A stretch of 51,641 nt of DNA, from assembly GCA_025363815.1 (NCBI GenBank), contig JANYLB010000043.1, forward strand, positions 1-51,641, read 5' to 3'. Below the pieces are notes generated by a model, which was given only the letters and a program-made list of their open reading frames with translations, was not told the DNA's origin and did no database searches. This DNA comes from Actinomycetes bacterium (GTDB lineage: Bacteria; Actinomycetota; Acidimicrobiia; IMCC26256; JANYLB01). A program made the translations under genes and the position numbers. This document shows, piece by piece, positions 18,998 through 28,163 of the stretch; the stretch's first letter is position 1, and every line of letters begins with the position of its first letter.

Positions 18998-20589
18998 TTC
19001 GCTTCCTCGACCGGCTCGGCCGTGCCTGGCCTGGATCGTCCCGGTCCGGACCTACCGGTCTCGGACTTCAGGCGATCGAGGACCTTCGGCGTCTTCGGCT
19101 CGCGGTAGTCGGTCTTGCGCTCGAAGTTCGCGATCACCCTCTTTACCGTCGGTTCGACGCGCTCGAGCACCGGAGCCGGGTAGAGACCGATGAACAGGCT
19201 GAGAACGAGCAGCGGCGCGACGACGACGACCTCACGGACGTTGACGTCTTTCATCTTGGCCGTTGCCTCGTTGGGCACGCCGGTGAACATGCGCTGGTAG
19301 AGCCAGAGCATGTAGACCGCGGCGAGGATCACCCCGGTGGTCGCGACGACCGCCCACCAGCGATTGGCGATGAACGTGCCGAGGAGCGCCAGGAACTCGC
19401 CGATGAACCCGGAGAACCCGGGCAGCCCGATGCCCGCGAACACCGCCACGAGGAAGAACGCCGACAGGATCGGTGTGGCCTTCCAGATGCCGCTGTAGTC
19501 GTCGATCATGCGTGTATGCCGGCGTTCGTAGAGCATGCCTATGACGAGGAACAGCGCGCCGGTGGTGAGCGGGTGGCTCACCATGGTGAAGACGGCGCCG
19601 TCGATTCCGATCGTGGTGAGGGAGAAGATCCCGAGGATCACGAATCCCATGTGCGACAGCGACGAGTACGCGATCACGCGCTTCGCGTCCTTCTGCATCG
19701 CGGCGACAACCGCGCCGTAGACGATGCCGATCACCGCCAGGGTGAGCAGCAACGGGGCGAAGTCGATCGAAGCCTGGGGGAACAGCTCGAAGGAGAACCG
19801 CAGGAACCCGTAGGCACCCATCTTCAGGATCACTCCGGCCAGCACCACTGATCCGGCCGTGGGTGCTTCGGTGTGCACGTCGGGGAGCCAGGTGTGGAAC
19901 GGGAACAGCGGCGCCTTGATCGCGAACGCGGCCATGAACCCGACGAACAGCCACGCCTCGGTGGTGCCAGACAGGCCGTTCCAGTTGGCCAGCACGCGAT
20001 AGTCGAAGGTGAGGACGCCCGTGTCGGCTTGATGCAGGTAACCGAGCACGAGGATCGCGGCGAGCAGGAACGCCGATCCGAACGCGGTGTAGAGGAAGAA
20101 CTTCATCGCCGCGTACTTGCGGCGCTGGCTTCCCCAACCGGCGATGAGGAAGTACATCGGCACGAGCATGAACTCCCAGAACACGAAGAAGCAGATCAGG
20201 TCAAGGGAGAGGAAGATCCCCATGATCGCGGTCTCGAGCAGCAGGAAGAAAACGATGTAGGCCTTCAGGCGGTGATCGAGCTTGTGCGCGGCGAGCAACC
20301 CGAGAGGGAAGAGCAGCGCGGTGATCGCGATCATGAAGATGCTGAACCCGTCGACGCCGACGATGTAGCCGACACCCAGGGCGTCGAACCAGCGGTTCTC
20401 CTCGACGAACTGGAAGCCGCCGACGCTCTGGAACGACCAGAGCAACCAACCGGCGAAGCCCAGGGTCGCCGAGGTCGACGCGTAACCGATCGCCCGGCCG
20501 ATCTCCGGGCGGTTCGCGGGGGTGCACAGCACGCCGATCGCACCGACGAGTGGCATGACGATGATGGCAGTGAGAATCGGGAAGCTCAT
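18994..20589 (-). CDS. nuoM: NADH-quinone oxidoreductase subunit M (copy 2)
   Basis: A 531-residue antiporter-like subunit with FFVFWEFMLVPMYFLIAGW (helix-5 glutamate) and FAIKAPLFPFHTWLPDVHTEAPT (pumping lysine). Compared with copy 1 it carries an extra hydrophilic C-terminal tail of about 40 residues rich in K, R, P and S, after the last helix. ATG 20589 overlaps the nuoL stop (ATGA), so upstream extension is excluded. Confidence 0.95.
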   Translation of the reverse strand: MSFPILTAIIVMPLVGAIGVLCTPANRPEIGRAIGYASTSATLGFAGWLLWSFQSVGGFQFVEENRWFDALGVGYIVGVDGFSIFMIAITALLFPLGLLAAHKLDHRLKAYIVFFLLLETAIMGIFLSLDLICFFVFWEFMLVPMYFLIAGWGSQRRKYAAMKFFLYTAFGSAFLLAAILVLGYLHQADTGVLTFDYRVLANWNGLSGTTEAWLFVGFMAAFAIKAPLFPFHTWLPDVHTEAPTAGSVVLAGVILKMGAYGFLRFSFELFPQASIDFAPLLLTLAVIGIVYGAVVAAMQKDAKRVIAYSSLSHMGFVILGIFSLTTIGIDGAVFTMVSHPLTTGALFLVIGMLYERRHTRMIDDYSGIWKATPILSAFFLVAVFAGIGLPGFSGFIGEFLALLGTFIANRWWAVVATTGVILAAVYMLWLYQRMFTGVPNEATAKMKDVNVREVVVVAPLLVLSLFIGLYPAPVLERVEPTVKRVIANFERKTDYREPKTPKVLDRLKSETGRSGPGRSRPGTAEPVEEAK

Positions 20590-22628
20590 CCGCCGTACAC
20601 CCTTGCCACCGCGTAGAGGAGCAGGAGCGCGGCACCGAGGACGATCCCCAACGCGTACTGACGCACATAACCGGTCTGCAAGCGCTGCAGCCTCTCTGAG
20701 CTCCATGTGAACAACCACGCGACACCGTTGACCGCGCCGTCGATGACCTTGGCGTCGACGAAGTAGGCGAGCCAGTTCGCGAACTTACGCCCGGGCCCAT
20801 CGACGGCCCGCCCGATCGCTTCGTCGTAGTACCAGTCGTGCGCGAGCACCGAATGGATCTTGCTCCCGAGCTTGCGGCGAATCGGGTCTTCCTCACGCCG
20901 AGCGAAGCCGTGCCGGTAGATCGCGTATGCGAGGAACAGCCCGACGAGACCGAGGGTCACCGAGAGCACGTCGAGTTCGAACGCGCTCAAGAAGGAGGTT
21001 GGATGGGGCTGAGGCACGCCACCGAAGACCGGGTCCAACCACTTGTTTAGGAACTCGATGCTCTGGAAGGGCAGGTCGCTGATGCCGATGACTGCAGCAA
21101 AGAACGCGAGGATGCCGAGTGGCCAGAGCATGATCTTCGGCGACTCGTGCGGATCGTGGCCGAGCCGAGGGGGAGCGGCCGGCGAGTACGCCATGATGAT
21201 CGGTGAGCCCAGCTCCTCTTCTTCGACCCGCGCAGCACCCGCAGCCGAGGTGGACACCGCTTCGGCGGCCACCGTGTCGACGGCGCGGAAGCGTTCGTTG
21301 GCGTAGAAGGTCATCCAGATCGCGCGCGTCATGTAGAAGCCGGTGAACGCGGCAGCGATCGTGCCGACGGCCCAGACGCCGTAGGAGTGGGCGAAGAAGC
21401 TGCTCTCCAGGATCCCGTCTTTGGCCCAGAAACCGGAGAACGGTGGGATACCGGCGATCGCGAGCCAGGCGATCACCATTGCGAACGCGGTGACGGGCAT
21501 GAACTTGCGCAGGGCCCCCATCGTCCGCATGTCTTGGTTGTCTTCGTTGGAGTGGATCACCGAACCGGCGCCGAGAAAGAGTGCGCCCTTGTAACAGGCG
21601 TGCGCGATCACCATGAACACAGCGGCGTCGTAGGCACCGACGCCCAGAGCGAGGAACATGTAGCCGAGCTGACTGATCGTGGAGAATGCCAGCACCCGCT
21701 TTAGATCGACCTGGACGATGGCGATGGTCCCGGCGTAGAGCGCGGTAAGCGCGCCGACCCAGGCCACGACCGTCATTGCGGTGCTGCTCGCATCGAAGAA
21801 CGGATGGGCGCGCGCGACCAGATAGACCCCCGCTGTCACCATCGTCGCCGCGTGGATCAAGGCCGAGACCGGCGTCGGACCTTCCATGGCGTCGGCAAGC
21901 CAGACGTATAGCGGACCCTGCGCGCTCTTGCCCATCGCACCCAGGAAGAGCAGCAGAGCGATCGCCGTCGCCGTGCCACCGGCGACGGTTCCCGCCACGG
22001 AACCACTCACGCCGTAGTCGAGGGTGCCGACCGTCGCGAAGATCAGGAACATCGCGACCATGAATCCGAAGTCGCCGATGCGATTGGTGATGAACGCCTT
22101 CTTGCCGGCGACTGCCGCCGACTCCCGTTCGAACCAGAACGAGATGAGGAGATACGACGCCAGGCCGACGCCTTCCCAGCCGAGGAAGGTCACGAGGTAG
22201 CTGCTGCCGAGCACCAGCACCAACATCGCGGCCACGAAGAAGTTCAGGTACGCGAAGAACCGAGTGAAGCGGGGATCTCCGTGCATGTAACCGATCGAGT
22301 ACACGTGGATCAGAGTCCCGATACCGGTCACGAAGAGGATCCACGTGATCGACAGAGGATCGGCGAGAAAGCCGAGCTCGACCTGGAATCGACCCGCGGG
22401 CACCCACCGGTAGAGATTGACCACGTTGGTCCGGGCGTCGGAGGGCAGGCTGATTATCGCCGCGAAGACCACGATCGACGCCACGAACGCCAGCCCCATC
22501 ATCAGCGCCGCGAGCCGACCGGCATTCGGCTCGCCCAAGCGTTTCCCGAAGAACAGAATGATCACGGAACCCGCGAGCGGGAGGGCCGGCACGACCCAGA
22601 CCAGATCGAGCAGGTCGCGCGCACTCAT
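20586..22628 (-). CDS. nuoL: NADH-quinone oxidoreductase subunit L (copy 2)
   Basis: Distal antiporter-like subunit, 680 residues, ATG 22628. Signatures are LGWEGVGLASYLLISFWFE (helix-5 glutamate) and GKSAQGPLYVWLADAMEGPTPVS, where the usual PLxTWLPDAM reads PLYVWLADAM. A hydrophilic insertion of about 40 residues, rich in A, E and S, lies before the last transmembrane segments and lateral helix. Starts 28 bases after nuoK. Confidence 0.95.
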   Translation of the reverse strand: MSARDLLDLVWVVPALPLAGSVIILFFGKRLGEPNAGRLAALMMGLAFVASIVVFAAIISLPSDARTNVVNLYRWVPAGRFQVELGFLADPLSITWILFVTGIGTLIHVYSIGYMHGDPRFTRFFAYLNFFVAAMLVLVLGSSYLVTFLGWEGVGLASYLLISFWFERESAAVAGKKAFITNRIGDFGFMVAMFLIFATVGTLDYGVSGSVAGTVAGGTATAIALLLFLGAMGKSAQGPLYVWLADAMEGPTPVSALIHAATMVTAGVYLVARAHPFFDASSTAMTVVAWVGALTALYAGTIAIVQVDLKRVLAFSTISQLGYMFLALGVGAYDAAVFMVIAHACYKGALFLGAGSVIHSNEDNQDMRTMGALRKFMPVTAFAMVIAWLAIAGIPPFSGFWAKDGILESSFFAHSYGVWAVGTIAAAFTGFYMTRAIWMTFYANERFRAVDTVAAEAVSTSAAGAARVEEEELGSPIIMAYSPAAPPRLGHDPHESPKIMLWPLGILAFFAAVIGISDLPFQSIEFLNKWLDPVFGGVPQPHPTSFLSAFELDVLSVTLGLVGLFLAYAIYRHGFARREEDPIRRKLGSKIHSVLAHDWYYDEAIGRAVDGPGRKFANWLAYFVDAKVIDGAVNGVAWLFTWSSERLQRLQTGYVRQYALGIVLGAALLLLYAVARVYGG

Positions 22629-22656
22629 CTGATCCGCTCCTGCACGTACACGCCCA

Positions 22657-22965
22657 TCAGCCCTTCAACAGATCGATGTCGTCGGCGGTGGCACTCCCGT
22701 GCCGGCGTCGGAAGATGGCGACGATTATCGCGAGCCCCACTGCCACTTCAGCGGCGGCCACGACCAGAACGAAGAACACGATCGTCTGGCCGGAGATGTC
22801 ATCGAGCATCTTGGAGAACGTGACGAACGTGACGTTGACCGCGTTCAGCATCAGCTCGACGCACATGAACATCACAAGGACGTTGCGCCGGAGCAGCAGG
22901 CCGACCGCGCCAATGCTGAACAGGACGGCCGCGAACGTGAGGTAGTAGCTCCCGGTGACGGTCAC
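22657..22965 (-). CDS. nuoK: NADH-quinone oxidoreductase subunit K (copy 2)
   Basis: A 102-residue three-helix membrane subunit with the conserved glutamates in [14 protein letters not shown] and [16 protein letters not shown] 22965 overlaps the nuoJ stop (GTGA). Confidence 0.95.
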   Translation of the reverse strand: MTVTGSYYLTFAAVLFSIGAVGLLLRRNVLVMFMCVELMLNAVNVTFVTFSKMLDDISGQTIVFFVLVVAAAEVAVGLAIIVAIFRRRHGSATADDIDLLKG

Positions 22966-23534
22966 GGATGGACCACTTCGGCTTCGCTGTCACCGGGTTC
23001 GCCGTTCTCGATGTCGTCAGGGCTCAGGTGGCTCCGCCGAGCGAGGACGACGGCACCGACCACCGCGAGCACGAGCAGCACGGCCGTGATCTCGAACGCC
23101 CAGACGAAGTCGGTGAACAAGCTACGGGCGACCCGCTCGACGTTGCCGCCGGTCCCCGCGTTCAACCCGCCGCGCGTGGCATGGGCCCCGGTGGCCCATT
23201 CGTGGCCGGCGAGGAAGACGATCTCGGCGAGCGCAATGACCCCGAGGGCGACCGCGGCCGGCCGCTGGAAGTGGAATGGCTCCCCGAGCGACTCTTCCTT
23301 GTCGACACCGAGCAGCATGATCACAAAGAGGAACAACACGACGATCGCGCTCGCGTAGACGATGACCTGCACGGCGGCTACCAGCTCCGCGCCCTGGAGC
23401 AGGAACAGCACCGCGATAGTCAACAACGTGAGCACCAGGCTCAGCGCGGAGTGGACCGGATTGCGGTTGAGGACCACTCCGAGCGCACCCGCGAGGGCCA
23501 GCCCCGCGGCGACGAAGAACAGGAACGTCTCCAT
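22962..23534 (-). CDS. nuoJ: NADH-quinone oxidoreductase subunit J (copy 2)
   Basis: A 190-residue membrane subunit with [22 protein letters not shown] as the conserved helix 3. The C-terminal 20 residues are hydrophilic and acidic. ATG 23534 overlaps the nuoI stop by one base (TAATG). Confidence 0.94.
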   Translation of the reverse strand: METFLFFVAAGLALAGALGVVLNRNPVHSALSLVLTLLTIAVLFLLQGAELVAAVQVIVYASAIVVLFLFVIMLLGVDKEESLGEPFHFQRPAAVALGVIALAEIVFLAGHEWATGAHATRGGLNAGTGGNVERVARSLFTDFVWAFEITAVLLVLAVVGAVVLARRSHLSPDDIENGEPGDSEAEVVHP

Positions 23535-24211
23535 TAGTTCCTAGACCCCTCGTCGGCGGCTTCTTCGTCGACTCGGACGACGGGCTCGTCGGGCGCGGTC
23601 ATCCCCGACGCGCTGCGCATGATGCCCGACTGACCCCGTTCCGGTGAGCGCACCCCGTAGCCCAGCTCGCCCGACCAGTTGACCCGGCCTTCGTAAGCGG
23701 CGGCGCCGGCCGACGAGGTGGCGCGCATCCACTCGCTGTTGTTGTCGTTCTCGCTTTCGTCGAGCCACAGCTCCCACGGCTGCCTGCGCGCCCGGCCTTC
23801 GTCGTCGACCACGAGCTCGCGTTTGGTGTAGATCGCGTCTTCGCGGTTGGAGAACGAGAACTCGAAGAGCTTGCTCTCGGTGATGGCCTCGGTCGGGCAC
23901 GCCTCGACACACAGGTCGCAGTGGATGCAGCGGAGGTAATTGATCTCGTAGACGAACCCGTACCGCTCGCCCGGAGAGACCGGCGCGTCGGTCGGGTTGT
24001 CGGCACCGCGCACGTAGATGCACTTGGCCGGGCACACCCCCGCGCAGAGCTCGCAGCCAATGCACTTCTCCATGCCGTCTTCGTAGCGGTTGAGCACGTG
24101 ACGGCCGTGGAATCGCGGGGGCTTCGGTCTCTTCTCGCGTGGATAGAACCCGGTGACACGCGGCTTGAACATCTGCTTGAAGGTGACTGCGAAACCGGCG
24201 AAGCGACCCAT
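23534..24211 (-). CDS. nuoI: NADH-quinone oxidoreductase subunit I (copy 2), with C-terminal extension
   Basis: Carries clusters N6a and N6b: C50-C53-C56-C60 (KCIGCELCAGVCP) and C95-C98-C101-C105 (RCIHCDLCVEACP). At 225 residues it is about 60 longer than copy 1. The extra part, after the family end around ELVVDDEGR, is hydrophilic and rich in S, E and G, with no recognised domain. ATG 24211 overlaps the nuoH stop by one base (TGATG). Confidence 0.95.
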   Translation of the reverse strand: MGRFAGFAVTFKQMFKPRVTGFYPREKRPKPPRFHGRHVLNRYEDGMEKCIGCELCAGVCPAKCIYVRGADNPTDAPVSPGERYGFVYEINYLRCIHCDLCVEACPTEAITESKLFEFSFSNREDAIYTKRELVVDDEGRARRQPWELWLDESENDNNSEWMRATSSAGAAAYEGRVNWSGELGYGVRSPERGQSGIMRSASGMTAPDEPVVRVDEEAADEGSRN

Positions 24212-25434
24212 CAGCGGATCTCCTCGCTGAGCTCGTCCCGGCGGGGGATGCAGAGATAGAGGATGGCGTAGACCGCTACCGCGCCCACTGGGGCTGCGAC
24301 GTATACCCAGCCCGGCCAGTTCTCCTGGCGGGCGATCACGTACACGCCTGAGACCATCGCGAACAGAAACGCTGCCTCTATGAGGTATTTCCACCCGAGG
24401 TCCATGAGCTGGTCGTAGCGGAGGCGGGGCAACGAAGCGCGCACCCATACCGTGCCGAAGAGCAGGATGACCAACTTCGTCAGGAACCAGAAGATCGGCA
24501 TGATCCACGCGTTGATCCACCCATTGGCGGAGACGAACCCGAGTGCCGGACCGGCTGGTCCGCCGAGAAAGAGCGTCACCGCGATCGCGCACATCGTGAT
24601 GAGGTTCATGAACTCGGCCAGGAAGAAGATCGCAAAGCGGATGCCCGAGTACTCGGTGTGAAACCCGCCGACCAGCTCCTGCTCGGCCTCTACGAGGTCG
24701 AACGGCGGGTGGTTGGTCTCGGCGACCGCCGCGATGAGGAAGATGAAGAAGGCAATGACCGTCGGCCACAGAAACCAGTTCCAGACCGGCCAATCCCCGA
24801 AGGTGCTCCACGACCCGACCCAGAGCTGGCGAGCGACGATGCCCCGCGTCGAGAGCGTTCCCGCCTGGATCAAAACCGCGGCAACCGCCAACCCCAACGC
24901 CGCCTCGTAGCTGAGCAGCTGGGCCGACGCCCGCACGGAACCGAGCAACGGGTACTTGGAGCCCGACGACCAGCCCGCGAGCATCACGCCGTAGATCCCG
25001 ATGCCCGACATCATGAGGAGAAACAGGATCCCGATCTGCGGATCGGCGAGCTGCACAAGGGTGCGATGGCCCGCGACCGTCACGACGCCGCCGATCGGGA
25101 TGATCGAGAACGCGAGGAACGCCGGCAACAACGACAGGTACGGCGCGAGCAGGAACATGCGCCGGTCGGCCGAGTCGGGGATTGTCTGCTCCTTGAAGAA
25201 GAGCTTGATCCCGTCGGCAAGCGCCTGGAGCACACCGAACGGCCCCGCGTTGTCGGGTCCGACGCGGTTCTGCATGTCGGCGATGACCTTGCGCAGAAAC
25301 CAGATGTAGAAGAGGACCAAGACGAGAAGGAGCACGAAGACCGCGATTGTCTTGCCGATCACGATTAGCACGACCGTGAGGTCGATACCGTTCGAGAACA
25401 GCGGGTCGGCGGCGAGCAGTCGGCCGGGGTTCAC
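24211..25434 (-). CDS. nuoH: NADH-quinone oxidoreductase subunit H (copy 2)
   Basis: Quinone-chamber membrane subunit, 407 residues. Family motifs are MQNRVGPDNAGPFG, LADGIKLFFKEQTIP, and PPFDLVEAEQELVGGFHTEYSG. The C-terminus has an additional predicted pair of helices relative to copy 1, a feature common in actinobacterial NuoH. GTG 25434 overlaps the nuoG stop (GTGA). Confidence 0.95.
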   Translation of the reverse strand: MNPGRLLAADPLFSNGIDLTVVLIVIGKTIAVFVLLLVLVLFYIWFLRKVIADMQNRVGPDNAGPFGVLQALADGIKLFFKEQTIPDSADRRMFLLAPYLSLLPAFLAFSIIPIGGVVTVAGHRTLVQLADPQIGILFLLMMSGIGIYGVMLAGWSSGSKYPLLGSVRASAQLLSYEAALGLAVAAVLIQAGTLSTRGIVARQLWVGSWSTFGDWPVWNWFLWPTVIAFFIFLIAAVAETNHPPFDLVEAEQELVGGFHTEYSGIRFAIFFLAEFMNLITMCAIAVTLFLGGPAGPALGFVSANGWINAWIMPIFWFLTKLVILLFGTVWVRASLPRLRYDQLMDLGWKYLIEAAFLFAMVSGVYVIARQENWPGWVYVAAPVGAVAVYAILYLCIPRRDELSEEIR

Positions 25435-28163
25435 CGCAGCGACTCCACCCGGAGATCGGTGACCGGCTCCGCCGCGTCGATCAGGTCGCCGGCACCGGCA
25501 CCCGGCTGGTTGAACGCGAGGAACGCGACTCCCTGGGGGGTCGCGTCATCGGTGCAGACAGGCAGCGTCAACGAGCCGCGGGTTGTTGTGACGCGCACCT
25601 CGCCTCCATCGTCGACTCCGATGCGCTCACGGTCGGATCGGTGCACGAGGAGCACGGATCCGGGAGCCAACGGGCTCAAAGAAGGTGACTCGGTGACCGT
25701 GGAGCCGGCGTCGTAGAGCAAATGGCCGGCCACAAGCCGCAGAGCGTACGCGTCACGCGGGGGCACTGCGGCGGACTCGACCTTGCCGTTCCAGACGTAG
25801 GTCGGCGGCGCGCAAAACCCCGTAGGTTCCGCAGCGATGAGCCTCCGCCCGCCTTCGTCGGGATCGTCACCATCAGCGAGCTGGCCGACCGAGTCCTCGG
25901 CGACAGGAGCAGAAGCGGCAGGGTTGATCGGTTCCCAGGATGCGTTGGTCAATGGGATGCGGAGCGGCGTGAGCTCGATGTCAGCTTCGTTGTCGATCTT
26001 CGGAAGGACAACGCCATCGACAGCGCGACGTATGAGGTTGGCGTCGACGCCCGCGAAGCCGGGAGCGACGCGAGCGATCTCGTCTTGGACCTCTTCGACG
26101 ATCTCGAGATCCCAATCGACACCGAAGCGGACCGCGAGCTCGGCCGCGATTCGCCAACCCGGCATCGGAGTGCCATCGGGAGAGACCGTCTGGGCGAGGC
26201 GAAGGACCCGACCTTCGAGGTTTGTGGTGGTCCCGGCCTGCTCTCCCCATACCGTGGTGGGCAGGAACACGTCGGCCCGTTCTGCGCTCTCGGTGAGGAA
26301 CGCTCCGACGGCGACAATGAACGGGGTGGCGTCGAGCGCAGCGCGGGCAAGCGTGCGGTCGGGGAAGTCGTCGATCACGTCGGCGCCGAGAAGCACCAAT
26401 GCTCCGATCGCACCGTCACGGGCGGCACCGAGGATGCCGATGGCTCCGAGGCCGGGAGCCGCCGGGACCGTGCCCCACTGCTCGGTGAACCAGTCTCGTC
26501 CGGCGTCGAGCGAGACCCGACCGGGGAGGAAGCCGGGTGTGAGCCCGAGCTCCAGCGCGCCGCGCACGTTGCCGCGGCGCAGCGCCGGAAGGAACCGGAC
26601 CCGGTCGCCGATCGCGAGGAGCTCGGCTGCGGCCGCAACCGTCGCGTCGGCCGACTCCGCCAACGAGGCACGACCGATTATCACCACGATCGGCCCGTCG
26701 GCGTTGGGGCCGTCGGCCGCGCGCAGGAGCTCGGCTGCGGCGTCGATCTGCTGATCACCGGTGACCGCGCCGGCGATCGCGTTCGCGAGCTTTTGAGCCG
26801 CTGTCGCCTGTTCGCCGGGAGTGATGCGAACAGTCGCAGAGCTGTAGCGGCTCAGGCCGTGATCACGGGCCGAGATGTCGATGAGCGGGATCCTGAGATC
26901 GTGGGCAGCCCGCTTCACCCGCAGGTACAGAACCGGCAGCTCCTCCTTGAGGTCGGGCGCGAGCAACACGATCGCTGAAGCCCGCTCGCAATCGGCGATC
27001 GTCGCACCGGGGAGGCCAAGCACGGCCTCGGCGGGCAGACCATCGGCAAATTGAGCGTCGACGTGATCGGTGCCCAACACGCTCTTGGCCAGCTTCGACC
27101 ACAAGTAGGCATCTTCGTTGGTTCCCCGCGCTCCGCCGAGCAGCGCGACGGAGCCGGTACCGTTCTGGTCGATCGCGCCGGCCAGACCCGCGGCGGCAGC
27201 GTCGAGCGCCTCCGGCCACGAGCACTCGACCATCTCGCCTTCCTTGCGGATCATCGGGCTACGGACCCGCCGCCACGAGTGGACGTGCTCGTAGGAGAAA
27301 CGGCCCTTGTCGCAGAGCCAGCCGTGGTTGATCGGTTCCGAGTCGACCCCGAGCAGCCGCAGGAGCCGATTCGATGACGCGTCGAGCGCACCCCTGCACC
27401 CGACGGCGCACGTGGTGCAGCTCGTCTCGGCCGAGTTGAGGTCCCACGGGCGGGCCTTGAAGCGGTAGGGCTTCGCGGTCAACGCGCCGACGGGGCAGAT
27501 CTGAACGATGTTCCCGGAGAAGTGCGAGGAGAACGGCTCACCCGGGAAGATGATGACTTCCGTAGCCGCGCCGCGTCCACCGAAGTCGATGAGCGGATCG
27601 CCGGCAATCTCGGCCGCGAACCTGGTGCAGCGACCGCACTGGATGCAGCGCTCACGGTCGAGAAGCACTAGATCGCTGATCGGGATCGGCTTGGTGAAGT
27701 GCCGCTTCTCCTCGACGAAGCGCGATTCGCCGGGACCGAACGCGAGGGTCTGGTCCTGGAGGGGGCATTCGCCGCCGCGGTCGCACACCGGACAGTCGAG
27801 CGGATGATTGATCAGCAGGAACTCGAGAACGCCGTCTTGCACCTTCTTGACGTCGTCGGACGCGGTGCGCACGACCATGCCGTCGGCCACCGGTGTGGCG
27901 CACGAGATCTGGAAGCCGCGCATCCCCTCGACCTCGACCAGGCACATCCGGCACATGCCGACCGGCATCATCCGCTCGTGGTAGCAGAAGCGCGGAATGT
28001 AGGTGCCGTGGTCCTGCGCGACACGGATGAGCAACTCGCCCCGGCGCGCTTTCACCTCTCTCCCGTCGATGGTTACGGTGACCTCGTCGGGACCGTCGGC
28101 CACCGGGATCACGAACGGGTGCGTCGACGGCCACTGGCTCATCGGCTGGTCGCGATCTCCCAT
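25431..28163 (-). CDS. nuoG: NADH-quinone oxidoreductase subunit G, including the N7 cluster motif
   Basis: Large peripheral-arm subunit, 910 residues. In order: a [2Fe-2S] site (FCYHERMMPVGMCRMC then SC), the histidine-ligated N5 site HPLDCPVCDRGGEC, the N4 site RCIQCGRC with ICPVG, then C-x2-C-x3-C followed after 27 residues by another Cys (SCTTCAVGC to GWLC). The last set is the off-path N7 site found in some bacterial NuoG proteins and lost in mitochondria. A molybdopterin-oxidoreductase-like domain follows and ends with a C-terminal dinucleotide-binding-like region; it is expected to lack cofactor. ATG 28163 overlaps the nuoF stop by one base. Confidence 0.96.
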   Translation of the reverse strand: MGDRDQPMSQWPSTHPFVIPVADGPDEVTVTIDGREVKARRGELLIRVAQDHGTYIPRFCYHERMMPVGMCRMCLVEVEGMRGFQISCATPVADGMVVRTASDDVKKVQDGVLEFLLINHPLDCPVCDRGGECPLQDQTLAFGPGESRFVEEKRHFTKPIPISDLVLLDRERCIQCGRCTRFAAEIAGDPLIDFGGRGAATEVIIFPGEPFSSHFSGNIVQICPVGALTAKPYRFKARPWDLNSAETSCTTCAVGCRGALDASSNRLLRLLGVDSEPINHGWLCDKGRFSYEHVHSWRRVRSPMIRKEGEMVECSWPEALDAAAAGLAGAIDQNGTGSVALLGGARGTNEDAYLWSKLAKSVLGTDHVDAQFADGLPAEAVLGLPGATIADCERASAIVLLAPDLKEELPVLYLRVKRAAHDLRIPLIDISARDHGLSRYSSATVRITPGEQATAAQKLANAIAGAVTGDQQIDAAAELLRAADGPNADGPIVVIIGRASLAESADATVAAAAELLAIGDRVRFLPALRRGNVRGALELGLTPGFLPGRVSLDAGRDWFTEQWGTVPAAPGLGAIGILGAARDGAIGALVLLGADVIDDFPDRTLARAALDATPFIVAVGAFLTESAERADVFLPTTVWGEQAGTTTNLEGRVLRLAQTVSPDGTPMPGWRIAAELAVRFGVDWDLEIVEEVQDEIARVAPGFAGVDANLIRRAVDGVVLPKIDNEADIELTPLRIPLTNASWEPINPAASAPVAEDSVGQLADGDDPDEGGRRLIAAEPTGFCAPPTYVWNGKVESAAVPPRDAYALRLVAGHLLYDAGSTVTESPSLSPLAPGSVLLVHRSDRERIGVDDGGEVRVTTTRGSLTLPVCTDDATPQGVAFLAFNQPGAGAGDLIDAAEPVTDLRVESLR

